In this document: positions 17,817 to 26,561 of the stretch, in pieces
Layout: each line of letters opens with the position of its first letter
Position numbering within the stretch: position 1 is the first letter of the stretch
DNA from: an uncultured Eubacteriales bacterium
GTDB taxonomy: Bacteria; Bacillota; Clostridia; Christensenellales; Aristaeellaceae
Direction: 5' to 3'
Assembly (NCBI GenBank): GCA_902765395.1
Contig: CACWZP010000022.1
Span: 1-51,296 of the forward strand
DNA: 51,296 nucleotides
Position numbers and translations under genes: made by a program
Notes under the pieces: generated by a model
The model's database searches: none
The model's input: only the letters and a program-made list of their open reading frames with translations
What the model was told of the DNA's origin: nothing

Positions 17817-18692
17817 ATGCGCACAAGGATCGCGGCATTGGCCATGTGCCTGGCGCTGCTGGGCACGGCCGGGCTCGCGGAAAATGTCAGCTACCTGGGC
17901 CCGGCGGGCACCTACACCGAGGAGGCCGCGCAATTATACTTCACCGATGGCGAGATGCTGAACCCCCGGGAGACGGTGAATGACGCCATCGACGACCTGC
18001 TCTCCGGCGCGGCGGATTTCGCCGTGATCCCCCAGGAGAACACCGTGGGCGGCGCGGTGGTGAACTACGTGGACGCGCTGATCGCCGCGGAGGATGCCTT
18101 CGTGGTGGGCGAGGTGATCCTGCCCATCAGCCAGACGCTCATGGGCGTGCCCGGCACGTCGCTGGAGGACATCAAGACCGTCTGCTCCCATGCCCAGGGC
18201 CTGACCCAGAGCGAGAAGTGGCGCTCGGAGCACCTGCCCGACGCCGACACCCAGGAGATGGCCAGCACCGCCGCCGCGGCCAGCTACGTGGCCGAGACGG
18301 AGGATGCGACCATCGCCGCCGTCGCCGCGCCGGGAGCCGCCGCGCTGTACGGCCTTCAGGTGCTGGCGGAGAACGTGCAGATCACCGACGCCAACAAGAC
18401 CCGCTTCTATGTGCTCTCCCGCCAGATGGGCGAAGGGGACGGGTTGACCCGGGCGGTGCTCGTGGCCACCTGCGAAGCCAGTCGCATCGATGACATCATC
18501 GTCTCCCTGCACGAAGCCGGGCTGGAGCTGGTGGCCCTGCACGATCGGCCCGAGGGCAGCGCACTGGGCAGCTATCACTATGTGATCGAGGTGGAGAATG
18601 AAGGCGGCGTCACGCCTGAGCAGCTGGACGTGGCCCGCGCCCTGGAGGGTGTGCGGCTGGCCGGGTGCTTCGATCCCGTTGAAAAGCGCTGA
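17817..18692 (+). CDS. Exported prephenate dehydratase with ACT domain
   Basis: 291 aa. Prephenate dehydratase converts prephenate to phenylpyruvate in phenylalanine synthesis and is normally cytoplasmic. This one starts with a signal peptide (IAALAMCLALLGTAGLA, cleavage near residue 21). The PDT domain (about 23-205) keeps YLGPAGTYTEEAA, PQEN (72-75), a SHAQGLTQ-like motif (124-131) and the catalytic TRF (195-197); an ACT domain follows (about 210-285) with LHDRPEGS in place of the usual ESRP. Catalysis therefore seems possible, but outside the membrane. AAGGGAG precedes the ATG. It lies 30 nt after the amino-acid ABC ATPase gene, so it may work with that importer. Because PDT has a type II periplasmic-binding-protein-like fold, a ligand-binding role is an alternative. 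Confidence 0.9.
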   Translation: MRTRIAALAMCLALLGTAGLAENVSYLGPAGTYTEEAAQLYFTDGEMLNPRETVNDAIDDLLSGAADFAVIPQENTVGGAVVNYVDALIAAEDAFVVGEVILPISQTLMGVPGTSLEDIKTVCSHAQGLTQSEKWRSEHLPDADTQEMASTAAAASYVAETEDATIAAVAAPGAAALYGLQVLAENVQITDANKTRFYVLSRQMGEGDGLTRAVLVATCEASRIDDIIVSLHEAGLELVALHDRPEGSALGSYHYVIEVENEGGVTPEQLDVARALEGVRLAGCFDPVEKR

Positions 18693-18757
18693 TGACTTAT
18701 GCTTCGAGACCAGCCGCTTCGGCGGGCAATCCATTTATAAAGGAAACGTGAAAGACC

Positions 18758-21328
18758 ATGCGCACGATCAAGAGAATACTGTCGTTGACCCTGACACTGT
18801 GCCTGCTGCTCGGCGCGATGCCCCTGGCCGTGTCAGCGGAGGATGCTTCAAACCCCGTCGTCTATGAACATGACGGGCGGGTGACGCTGATCGACGGCGC
18901 GACCGTGGACACGCCCATAGTCGACATGGACGCCGCCACCCGCGTGGTGGAGGGCGCATTAAACCAGCTGGGCGGCGACGAACGCACCAAACTCGAGCCT
19001 TGGCGCACGTTGACGGACGCCTGCGGCAACCGCTACTACGTGTTCCAGCAGATGTACGACAACGCCACCGTTCTGGGCGGGGCTGTGAAGGTCATTGCCG
19101 ATGGAGAAGGCCATATGCTGGGGCTCACCAGCAGCATTGTGTCCGAACTGCCCGAAGCGGAACAGGGCGAGGGCATCAGCGCCGAAGAGGCGGAAACTGC
19201 GGTGCTGGAGCACGTCGACCGGACGCGGCAGCAGACGCTGACCGTGATGGAGGGCTTTACCGACCGGATGATCCTGCCTGTGGCGCTGGAGATCGACGTG
19301 GAGGCCGAGGACGACGGGGGCAGCCGCTGGGTCTGGGTGGTCTATACCGACAACCCCGACAGCAGCCAGCCCCAATCCTCCAACCTGCCGTACCTGGCCC
19401 ACTACGTGACCCTTTCCGGCGAATACCTGTACAGCCTGCCCACCATCATGCCCGGCGACGAGGCCGGCGTCAGCGGCTTTGACGCCAGCTATGTGTTCGA
19501 GTTCATGGAGCCGGTGGACTACACTGGCTATGTGGACCTGTCTACCGGCGGCGAGAAGGAGCTGACCGTCACCGTGATGCGGGACAAGCGCACCGGCATG
19601 TACTACCTGGGCAACATCGAGCGCCGGATCGTCGTGGCCGACTGCTGGGATTTCCTCTACGGCGGCGGCCGGGTCACGCTGGCCTACAGCCCGGACAACC
19701 GCCAGTGGGACCAGGTGGGCCTGCTGAGCCTGTACAACTACTGCAAGGCCTATGACTACTACAAGGCCATCGGCTGGTCGGGCGGGGACGGCCTGGACAC
19801 GCCGATCCTGATCCTGAACAACTACTGCGACATCGACCACAAGCCCGTGGACAACGCGGCCTATGTGGGCGGCTATCTGGGCTGGCAGATCTTCCTGGCC
19901 AGCTATGGCAACGACTATTCCCAGTGCCTGGACGTGCTGGCCCATGAGTACACCCACTGCGTAACCGACTCCGTGATGACCTACACCGCCTACATGAACG
20001 ACTACGGCGCCATCAACGAGGCCATCAGCGACATCCAGGGCAAGACCTGCCAAATGATGATGGAGCCGGACGCCACCTGGACGCTGGGGGATAAGAGCAC
20101 GACGCAGGTTCGCAGCATGAGCGATCCCCACGAGTTCCAGCAGCCGGAGTTCACCTGGGACGTGTATTATGTGCCCGGCGTGCGAACGCCCACCATGTTG
20201 AACGACCAGGGCGGCGTGCACAGCAATTCATCGCTTCTGAACTATCTGGCCTGGCGGCTGTATGAAAAGGGCGGCATGACCCTTGAGGAGGGCCGCAGCT
20301 TCTGGTTCACCGTGGACTGCGCCATGGTGCCGGGTACGGACTATCCCCAGCTGGCCGAGCTGCTGCCCTGGGCGCTGCGGGCCTCGGGGCTTGAAAAGTA
20401 CGATGTCGAGCTGCGCCGAGCGCTGGACGCCACCCGCCTGGGCGTGGACCAGATGCCGGAGGTGTTCGATGACGACCGGGCGCTGTTGACCCTCACGCTG
20501 CCGGAGAACGAAATCTTCGACGACGAACAGTGGATCCTCTATGTGTTCAGCGTGGACGTGAACAAGCTGGTCGGAACGGTGAGCGACATATTCTTCCAGG
20601 TACTGTCCGGCGACTACAGCGTGCTCCCTCCCTTCGTGCAGAACATGCTGAACACCCCGGAAAACGGGGATGGCGGCCTGCTCGGGGTGCTCACCAGGCT
20701 GTTGTTTGGCAGCAGCGATGATGGGGAGTCCGGCGGCCTGGCGAACATGGATGTCGAGCTGCTGGAGTGGGTGATGGAGCGCTTTGAGGGAGTGTTCTAC
20801 TTCGCCAGCACCAACGCCGGCCAGGACGGGCGCACCATGCGCATGGTGTGCGTCCCGGGCCACGCGCTGCCGGTGCTGATCCACGGCGTCTACAATATGA
20901 AGACCGACGACCTGGACGACGCCCACGTGCTCGCCTACATTGCCGGCACCTGGTTCGACATCGGCGCGATGACTGAACAGCTGGAGGTCGAGGGCGACAC
21001 GGAGGACGGCGAAGTCGAGATCAGCCCGGAGACGGAGGCCTATATCAATCAGGTGATCGATGAGATCGGCAACGATTACAGCTTGGAGAATATCCTGAGC
21101 CTCTTCCTGTACCAGATCAAGGGAGGCGCGGTCAACGAGCTGCCCACTGCAGGGCTGGAGGACATCCGGCCGGTGATCTCGGATATGTTCAGCGGGGACG
21201 TGGAAGAGGAGGAGATTCCCCAGCCGCGGCTGTCCCGGCCCAAGGAAACCCCTGCGGAGGATGAAGTGTCAGGGGAGACCGACATGATCACGGAGGAAAT
21301 GGACGAACACCCCGCCGACGCGGCATAA
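18758..21328 (+). CDS. Secreted M4 (thermolysin-like) zinc metallopeptidase
   Basis: 856 aa with a signal peptide (IKRILSLTLTLCLLLGAM). An N-terminal propeptide (FTP/PepSY-like, about 40-240) is followed by the M4 catalytic domain: HEYTH with His396 and His400 as zinc ligands, Glu421 in GAINEAISDIQG as third ligand, and His488 in GGVHSNSSLLNYLAW as transition-state His. After about residue 570 comes a C-terminal extension of roughly 280 residues that I do not recognise, ending in an acidic Pro/Glu-rich tail. The 65-nt gap upstream contains a CCGC-TTCG-GCGG hairpin (18714-18725) but no clear terminator. With two C11 peptidases upstream, it points to strong extracellular proteolysis. Confidence 0.92.
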   Translation: MRTIKRILSLTLTLCLLLGAMPLAVSAEDASNPVVYEHDGRVTLIDGATVDTPIVDMDAATRVVEGALNQLGGDERTKLEPWRTLTDACGNRYYVFQQMYDNATVLGGAVKVIADGEGHMLGLTSSIVSELPEAEQGEGISAEEAETAVLEHVDRTRQQTLTVMEGFTDRMILPVALEIDVEAEDDGGSRWVWVVYTDNPDSSQPQSSNLPYLAHYVTLSGEYLYSLPTIMPGDEAGVSGFDASYVFEFMEPVDYTGYVDLSTGGEKELTVTVMRDKRTGMYYLGNIERRIVVADCWDFLYGGGRVTLAYSPDNRQWDQVGLLSLYNYCKAYDYYKAIGWSGGDGLDTPILILNNYCDIDHKPVDNAAYVGGYLGWQIFLASYGNDYSQCLDVLAHEYTHCVTDSVMTYTAYMNDYGAINEAISDIQGKTCQMMMEPDATWTLGDKSTTQVRSMSDPHEFQQPEFTWDVYYVPGVRTPTMLNDQGGVHSNSSLLNYLAWRLYEKGGMTLEEGRSFWFTVDCAMVPGTDYPQLAELLPWALRASGLEKYDVELRRALDATRLGVDQMPEVFDDDRALLTLTLPENEIFDDEQWILYVFSVDVNKLVGTVSDIFFQVLSGDYSVLPPFVQNMLNTPENGDGGLLGVLTRLLFGSSDDGESGGLANMDVELLEWVMERFEGVFYFASTNAGQDGRTMRMVCVPGHALPVLIHGVYNMKTDDLDDAHVLAYIAGTWFDIGAMTEQLEVEGDTEDGEVEISPETEAYINQVIDEIGNDYSLENILSLFLYQIKGGAVNELPTAGLEDIRPVISDMFSGDVEEEEIPQPRLSRPKETPAEDEVSGETDMITEEMDEHPADAA

Positions 21329-21363
21329 ACCAATTGAGCATCGCGATTAAGGAGGAGATCAAC

Positions 21364-22521
21364 ATGATGAAACGCATTCTGGCTCTGGCGCTGTGCCTGG
21401 CGCTGCTGGGCGGCTTTGCCGCGCTGGCGGAGGACGTGACCCTGTCGAGAGACGCTTCGGACTTCGTGCTTCTGAGCGAGGCCGTGCCGGACGCGATCCT
21501 GGAGATCCGCTACTATTCCACCTACAACTTCGTGGGCGACCGCATCGACGGCTACGAGGAGCCGCTGGCCTTCCTGACGAAGGAGGCCGCACAGGCGCTG
21601 CGCGAAGTGAGCGACGACGTGGTCAGCCAGGGCTACCGGCTGAAAATCTACGACGCCTACCGCCCCCAGATGGCCGTGACCAACTTCATGAACTGGGCGC
21701 TTGACATGGACGACGTGCGCATGAAAGAATACTTCTATCCGGAGCTTGACAAGGACGTGCTGTTCCCCCAGGGCTACATCGCCGAGCACTCCGGCCACAG
21801 CCGGGGCAGCACCGTGGACCTGACGCTGTTTGACATGACCACCGAGAAGGAGGTGGACATGGGCGGCACCTTTGACTACTTCGGCGAACTGTCCCACCCG
21901 GACTTCACCGGCATCACCGAGGAGCAGTACGCCAACCGCATGATCCTGCGCGAGGCCATGCTTGCCCACGGCTTCAAGCCCCTGGCGGAGGAGTGGTGGC
22001 ACTTCACACTGGCGGACGAGCCCTTCCCGGACACCTACTTCACCTTCCCGGTGAACAGCGATTCCGTGGCGGATGAGGGCTTCCAGTCGTCCGAGCCCGG
22101 CGAGGCCCCCACGATCGACGAGTTTGTGGAAGGCTATTTTGCCCCGCTGGCGATCGTGGAGGAGGGCACTGCGGGCGCCTCCCTGAAGGCCGCCCAAGCT
22201 GCCGCCGACGTGTGCGCCTTCGCCATGGGCCACGGCATGTGGGACGTGGAAGAAAACATGCAGACCATGCGTGACAACATGCTCGCGGCCTTCGAGTCCC
22301 TGGACGCGGATACCCAGGCGCGCGCGCTGGAGGGCTTCAACGCCGTGCGCGCGCTGCTGGACGACTGCCTGGAGGACTACGAAGCCAACCGGGCCGTGTT
22401 CGAGGACGCCGGCGTGGCCGAGACCATGGATGAGGTGATGTATGACCCGCTGAACCGGCTGGCTTGGGAAAACCTGCGGGATCACACCCTGACCATGGGC
22501 AACGACGAGAACGTGGGCTGA
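21364..22521 (+). CDS. Secreted VanX-like D-Ala-D-Ala dipeptidase (M15D) with C-terminal extension
   Basis: 385 aa. A signal peptide (KRILALALCLALLGGFAALA) precedes an M15D domain (about 25-230) with Arg100 (DAYRP), zinc ligands His145 and Asp152 (SGHSRGSTVD), Glu210 as catalytic base and His213 as third ligand (EEWWHF). These match VanX-type dipeptidases, which hydrolyse D-Ala-D-Ala. VanX itself is cytoplasmic; an exported form would act on free dipeptides or wall fragments. The last 140 residues are helical and unrecognised. The start at 21364 is 6 nt after AAGGAGGAG; the upstream ATG at 21334 would precede that site. A paralogue without a signal peptide lies at 30.0 kb. Confidence 0.9.
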   Translation: MMKRILALALCLALLGGFAALAEDVTLSRDASDFVLLSEAVPDAILEIRYYSTYNFVGDRIDGYEEPLAFLTKEAAQALREVSDDVVSQGYRLKIYDAYRPQMAVTNFMNWALDMDDVRMKEYFYPELDKDVLFPQGYIAEHSGHSRGSTVDLTLFDMTTEKEVDMGGTFDYFGELSHPDFTGITEEQYANRMILREAMLAHGFKPLAEEWWHFTLADEPFPDTYFTFPVNSDSVADEGFQSSEPGEAPTIDEFVEGYFAPLAIVEEGTAGASLKAAQAAADVCAFAMGHGMWDVEENMQTMRDNMLAAFESLDADTQARALEGFNAVRALLDDCLEDYEANRAVFEDAGVAETMDEVMYDPLNRLAWENLRDHTLTMGNDENVG

Positions 22522-22538
22522 CGGTGGGACGGCACGAA

Positions 22539-22562
22539 AAATCGAGCCTGCGGCATCGATTT
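22539..22562 (+). terminator. Weak hairpin after the dipeptidase gene
   Basis: AAATCGA and TCGATTT form a 7-bp stem around a GCC/GGC inner stem, followed by only a short T-containing stretch. It may be a weak terminator ahead of the preA promoter. Confidence 0.35.
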
Positions 22563-22566
22563 CTGC

Positions 22567-22595
22567 TTGACAATCGTCGAACATTCACCTATCAT
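22567..22595 (+). promoter_or_regulatory. Consensus-type promoter of preA
   Basis: A perfect TTGACA (22567-22572) is separated by 17 bp from TATCAT (22590-22595). It is the best sigma-A type promoter in the window and lies about 100 nt upstream of preA. Confidence 0.75.
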
Positions 22596-22609
22596 GAGTA
22601 GGAGAACAA

Positions 22610-22669
22610 ATGGGCCCTGAACGGGATGGAGCGGGTATGTCGATAAGGCTTCCCGCTTTGTGCCGTTGA
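22610..22669 (+). CDS. Possible 19-codon leader peptide upstream of preA
   Basis: Immediately after the preA promoter, AGGAG (22600-22604) with 5-nt spacing precedes ATG at 22610 and a 19-codon frame (MGPERDGAGMSIRLPALCR) that ends 23 nt before the preA start. The ribosome site is better than that of preA itself, so this may be a translated upstream frame that tunes preA. No regulatory codon run is obvious. It may equally be a chance frame. Confidence 0.3.
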   Translation: MGPERDGAGMSIRLPALCR

Positions 22670-22692
22670 CCAAGGTATGGAGACGAGTGCAG

Positions 22693-24201
22693 ATGATCCA
22701 AAATGAACCCGTCATCCGGCGGAGTGATATGATCCGCTGCGCGCTGTGCGGCGACGCCCCCTGCGACGGGGCCTGCGGAAGGTTTGCACCCTCCCGGCTG
22801 CTGCGCGGACTCTGGTTTGGAAATGAACAGGGCATGGCAAGCCGCCTGCCGGAGGCAAACCCCTGCGCGGACTGTGACGCCCCCTGCCAGAGGGCTTGCG
22901 TGCGCCCGGGCGAGGTTCCTGTCCAGGGCCTGGTGAATCGGCTTTACGCCGAGGTGAAGCCGAAGGTTGAGACGGCGCTGCCCCCGGACGAGAGCCGCCT
23001 GAAGTGCGACCTGTGCGGCGTTGAGCTTGAAAACCCGTTCCTGCTGTCCTCCTCTGTGGTGGCCAGCACCTACGATATGTGCGCCCGGGCCTTTGAAGCC
23101 GGTTGGGCAGGGGCTTGCTTCAAGACCATCTGCACGCTGGACATCCACGAAGCCTCGCCCCGCTTCTCCGCCCTGGAGGGTGACGGCGGCGGATTCGTCG
23201 GCTTCAAGAACATCGAACAGCTTTCCGACCACAGCGTCGAAGAGAATATGGAGGTATTCCGGCGGCTGAAATCGAATTATCCCTCCAAGTTCATCCTCGC
23301 CTCCATCATGGGCCAGGATGAGGCTGAATGGAGGACACTGGCGCGGCTGTGCGAGGAAAACGGCGCGGATGCGGTGGAGCTGAATTTCTCCTGCCCCAAC
23401 ATGGCCGAGGGAGGCCTGGGCTCGGACATCGGCCAGGTGCCGGAACTGGTGGAGCGGTTCACCGCCGCGGCCAAGCGCGCCTGCGGCATTCCGGTGCTGG
23501 CGAAGCTGACGCCCAACGTGGCCAGCATGAGCCCCGCCGCCGAGGCCGCAAGGCGTGGCGGCGCGGATGGCATCGCCGCCATCAACACCATCAAGTCGGT
23601 GGTGGGCGTCGACCTGCACACCTTCGTTTCCAGACCCGCCGTGCACGGCCACAGCGCCGTGGGCGGCTACAGTGGCAGCGCCGTGAAGCCCATCGCCCTG
23701 CGATTTATCGCGGAGCTTGGCCAGAACCCCTCGCTGAACGGCATGCACATCAGCGCCATGGGCGGTGTGGAAACCTGGCGGGACGCCCTGGAGTTCATCC
23801 TGATGGGCGGCGGCTCGATCCAGGTGACCACCGCTGTCATGCAGTACGGCTATCGGATCATCGACGATCTGAAGGAAGGCCTGAACCTCTACCTGGCGGA
23901 AAAGGGCTTTGGCAGCGTCCGGGAAGCCGTGGGCCTTGGGCTGGATTCCCTGAGCGCTACCACGGACTCCCTGGAGCGGGACACGGTGCTCTATCCAAGG
24001 TTCAATCGCGACAGGTGCGTCGGCTGTGGACGGTGCGTGGTCTCCTGCGCAGACGGCGGCCACCAGGCCATCCGCCTGAATGGGCAGCGACGCCCTGTGC
24101 TTGACGGCAGGAAATGCGTGGGCTGCCATTTGTGCCTGCTGGTCTGTCCCCAGCGAGCCATCACCCCCGGTCGAAGGCGCGTATCCCCCGGGAAGCGCTG
24201 A
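22693..24201 (+). CDS. preA: PreA-like NAD-dependent dihydropyrimidine dehydrogenase / dihydroorotate dehydrogenase family
   Basis: About 502 aa. A Cys-rich N-terminal segment (about 12-65: CALCGDAPCDGAC, CADCDAPCQRAC) resembles the N-terminus of the large DPD subunit. A TIM-barrel FMN domain follows (about 90-400; LSSSVVAST, FKTICTL, VELNFSCPNM, LAKLTPNV, ISAMGGVETWRDA) and two C-terminal 4Fe-4S ferredoxin clusters (CVGCGRCVVSC, CVGCHLCLLVCP). PreA with PreT reduces uracil and thymine using NADH. No PreT-like flavoprotein is visible nearby, so the electron donor is unknown. The start at 22693 is 10 nt after a GGAG site. It is cytoplasmic and has its own promoter. Confidence 0.88.
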   Translation: MIQNEPVIRRSDMIRCALCGDAPCDGACGRFAPSRLLRGLWFGNEQGMASRLPEANPCADCDAPCQRACVRPGEVPVQGLVNRLYAEVKPKVETALPPDESRLKCDLCGVELENPFLLSSSVVASTYDMCARAFEAGWAGACFKTICTLDIHEASPRFSALEGDGGGFVGFKNIEQLSDHSVEENMEVFRRLKSNYPSKFILASIMGQDEAEWRTLARLCEENGADAVELNFSCPNMAEGGLGSDIGQVPELVERFTAAAKRACGIPVLAKLTPNVASMSPAAEAARRGGADGIAAINTIKSVVGVDLHTFVSRPAVHGHSAVGGYSGSAVKPIALRFIAELGQNPSLNGMHISAMGGVETWRDALEFILMGGGSIQVTTAVMQYGYRIIDDLKEGLNLYLAEKGFGSVREAVGLGLDSLSATTDSLERDTVLYPRFNRDRCVGCGRCVVSCADGGHQAIRLNGQRRPVLDGRKCVGCHLCLLVCPQRAITPGRRRVSPGKR

Positions 24202-24231
24202 AAGATAAATAACAACATAGGAGCATGTCAT

Positions 24232-25629
24232 ATGAAAAAGAACAGGATTTCCCTGGCATCCCTGCTGGTTGCCCTGGTGTTGGCGTTGTCGATGCTGACG
24301 GGCTTTGCCATTGCGGAGGAGACCGCGACAGAGCCGGCGGTTGAGGAGACTGTGGCGGAGGAAACCGCTGCGGAGGAAACCGCTGCGGAGGAAACCACTG
24401 CGGAAGAGCCCGCCGCCGAGGAGCCCGCCGCCGAGGAACCTGCCGCTGAGGCGCCCGAGGCTGCGGAAGGCGCCGAGGTGGAGGAGACCACCAACGGCGA
24501 TGTCGCCACGGACGCGCCCCTGGCGAACGATCCCGGGGAGCTGGATATCGACGCTGAAGCGGTTGAGGCCGAGGTCGCCGTCGAGGAGGAAGAGGACGTC
24601 GAGTATGAGGACGCCTTCGAGTTCTGGAACGAGGACGCTCCGGCGCTGAATGCGCTGATCGACTACGTGGAGGACGTGACCGACGAAGAGTCGCCCAACT
24701 TCATCCCGGAGATGGACCGCATCGCCGTGTTCGACATGGACGGCACGCTGATGGGCGAGCTGTACCCCACCTATCTGGAGTACTACCTGCTGGCCCGACG
24801 CATCCTGACGGACGAGAGCTATCAGCCGGATGCCGAGATGCTGGAGTTCGGCCGCATGCTGCGCGACCATGCGCTGGACAAGTCCTTCCCGGACCACATG
24901 GACATGCTGCACGCCACCCACGCGGCCCGCGCCTATGCCGGCATGACCCTTGGCGAGTTCTCCGACTTCGTCACCCGCGAGCTGGTGCGCGAGGTGGACG
25001 GCTTTGAGGGCATGACCTACGCCGATTCCTTCTACCTGCCCATGGTGGAGGTCATCGAGTATCTGCAGGACTACGGCTTCAAGTGCTATGTCTGCTCCGG
25101 CAGCGACCGCTTCATCTGCCGCGTGTTCATCGAGGGCATGGTGGAGATCCCCTATGAGAACATCATCGGCATGGACGTGCAGCTGGAGGCCACGAACCAG
25201 GGCGATGCGGATGGCCTGGACTACGTGTTCAGCGTGAACGACGACATCATTCGCACGGATCACCTGCTCATCAAGAACCTGAAGACCAACAAGGTGCTGC
25301 AGATCGCCCAGGAGATCGGCCGCCAGCCGGTGCTGTCCTTCGGCAATTCCAGCGGCGACGTGAGCATGCACAACTACACCATCAACAACAACGTCTACAA
25401 GAGCGCGGCCTTCATGCTGATCGCGGACGACGAGGTGCGCGACTACGGCAACGCCGAGAAGGCGGCCGAGCTTCGCGAGAAGTGGGAAGGCAGCGGCTAC
25501 AACGTGATCTCCATGGCCAACGACTGGAAGACCATCTACGGCGAAGAAGTGGTCAAGACCGGCGAGTTCCACTGGCTGGAGGACCTGGCGGAGGACCGCG
25601 TGCCCGTGGAGGAGACCACCGCTGAATAA
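24232..25629 (+). CDS. Secreted HAD-family phosphatase with Glu/Ala/Pro repeat linker
   Basis: 465 aa. A signal peptide (LASLLVALVLALSMLTGFAIA) is followed by a very acidic low-complexity stretch (about 30-130) built of EETAA/EEPAA repeats. The HAD domain occupies about 155-430: motif I AVFDMDGTL with Asp168 and Asp170, motif II VCSGSDRF, and the acidic motif SFGNSSGDVSM. It resembles exported phosphoserine/phosphorylcholine phosphatase-like HAD proteins, but the substrate cannot be told. A short VEETTAE tail echoes the linker. AGGAG precedes the ATG. It is 12 nt upstream of an RsbW-like gene, so a secreted enzyme is apparently co-transcribed with a partner-switching pair. Confidence 0.88.
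   Translation: MKKNRISLASLLVALVLALSMLTGFAIAEETATEPAVEETVAEETAAEETAAEETTAEEPAAEEPAAEEPAAEAPEAAEGAEVEETTNGDVATDAPLANDPGELDIDAEAVEAEVAVEEEEDVEYEDAFEFWNEDAPALNALIDYVEDVTDEESPNFIPEMDRIAVFDMDGTLMGELYPTYLEYYLLARRILTDESYQPDAEMLEFGRMLRDHALDKSFPDHMDMLHATHAARAYAGMTLGEFSDFVTRELVREVDGFEGMTYADSFYLPMVEVIEYLQDYGFKCYVCSGSDRFICRVFIEGMVEIPYENIIGMDVQLEATNQGDADGLDYVFSVNDDIIRTDHLLIKNLKTNKVLQIAQEIGRQPVLSFGNSSGDVSMHNYTINNNVYKSAAFMLIADDEVRDYGNAEKAAELREKWEGSGYNVISMANDWKTIYGEEVVKTGEFHWLEDLAEDRVPVEETTAE
24340..24459 (+). repeat. 15-nt tandem repeat encoding EETAA/EEPAA units
   Basis: About eight 15-nt units run in frame. Two are identical (24355-24369 and 24370-24384, GCGGAGGAAACCGCT), a third differs at one base, and later units drift to Pro-containing versions. 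It encodes an acidic spacer between signal peptide and HAD domain, and its length is likely to vary between strains by slippage. Confidence 0.85.
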
Positions 25630-25641
25630 GGGGGCGGCTCT

Positions 25642-26049
25642 ATGACAGAATTGACCGTACAGGCGATTGTCGACAACCTCCCGAAGGTGACGGAATTCAT
25701 CGACGCGCAGCTGGAGGCCCTGGATTGCGCCATGCGCCCCCAGATGCAGATCGACGTGGCCATCGACGAGCTGTTCGCCAACATTGCCCGCTACGCCTAT
25801 GGCGGCGAAACCGGCGAAGCAACAGTGCGCTTCGACTTTGACCCCGCAGACCGCATGGCGAGCGTCACCTTCGTGGACAGCGGCGTGCCCTTTGACCCGT
25901 TGAAAAAGGTCGATCCGGACGTGACGCTCTCCGCGGAGCAGCGCGAGATCGGCGGCCTGGGCATATTCCTGGTCAAGAAGACCATGGACAACATGACGTA
26001 TCGGTATGAGGACGGCAAGAACGTTCTGACCATATACAAGCACATCTGA
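25642..26049 (+). CDS. RsbW-like ATP-binding anti-sigma/switch kinase
   Basis: 135 aa, HATPase_c_2 family. The N-box is QIDVAIDELFANIARYAY, the G1-like motif is FVDSGVPFDP and the G2-like motif is GGLGIFLVKKTMD, all present and in order. Such proteins bind a sigma factor or other target and phosphorylate a STAS antagonist, here most likely the protein encoded 18 nt downstream. A GGGGG ribosome site precedes the ATG. No sigma factor or SpoIIE-type phosphatase is seen in the window, so the output is unknown. Confidence 0.9.
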   Translation: MTELTVQAIVDNLPKVTEFIDAQLEALDCAMRPQMQIDVAIDELFANIARYAYGGETGEATVRFDFDPADRMASVTFVDSGVPFDPLKKVDPDVTLSAEQREIGGLGIFLVKKTMDNMTYRYEDGKNVLTIYKHI

Positions 26050-26067
26050 CTATAGGAGGAAACAGAT

Positions 26068-26364
26068 ATGAAAATCACCAAGAACCTGAATGGCAACGCG
26101 CTGGATATCGCCCTGGAGGGCCGCCTGGACACCACTACCGCGCCGGAGCTGGAGAACGAGCTCAAGGGCAGCCTGGAGGGCGTCACCGAATTGACGATGG
26201 ACTTCTCCAAGCTGGATTACATCTCCTCCGCAGGCCTGCGCGTGCTGCTGAGCGCCCACAAGATCATGCGCGACAGGGGCGGCATGAAGGTGACCCATGT
26301 GAACGAGATCGTCAAAGAGGTGTTCGATGTCACCGGCTTTGCCGACATCCTGAACATCGAATAA
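26068..26364 (+). CDS. RsbV-like STAS anti-sigma-factor antagonist
   Basis: 98 aa, a single STAS domain. LEGRLDTTTAPELE and MDFSKLDYISSAGLRVL carry the conserved loop; Ser53/Ser54 are the expected phosphorylation site by the neighbouring RsbW-like kinase. TAGGAGG precedes the ATG. In the unphosphorylated form it would bind the kinase and free its target. The pair forms a compact partner switch. Confidence 0.92.
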   Translation: MKITKNLNGNALDIALEGRLDTTTAPELENELKGSLEGVTELTMDFSKLDYISSAGLRVLLSAHKIMRDRGGMKVTHVNEIVKEVFDVTGFADILNIE

Positions 26365-26561
26365 GCCGGGGTAATCCCGAGCCGGGAGGGATGGCACGGG
26401 CGGGGAAGGGCTTTCCGCCCAGGAGCCGTCCATCGCGAGGCGGTCGACCGCGCCGGATTCGGCAGGGCGGGCGGCCCTGTGTCGCAGCGCGCTGAACGCA
26501 GCGCCTCCGTTCCCGGCGGGATCCTTTGCGCATTAACAGTGAGACATTGGAGGACATGAGA
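26365..26561 (+). other. 197-nt structured spacer within the partner-switch cluster
   Basis: No gene is seen. A GC-rich inverted repeat at about 26399-26417 (GGGCGGGGAA with TTTCCGCCC) lies within weaker outer pairing (atgg..acgg with ccgtccat), which could be a partial terminator or mRNA-stability element between the STAS gene and the next gene. No T-run follows it. Confidence 0.4.

Noticed and set aside
24340-24459. Tandem repeat considered as a CRISPR array
   Set aside because: Units are 15 nt, contiguous without spacers and in frame inside a gene.
22585-26043. Long open frame of 1152 codons on the minus strand
   Set aside because: It lies antisense to preA, the HAD phosphatase and the RsbW-like gene, has a composition rich in His, Gly and Val typical of shadow frames in GC-rich DNA, and has no ribosome site or domain.
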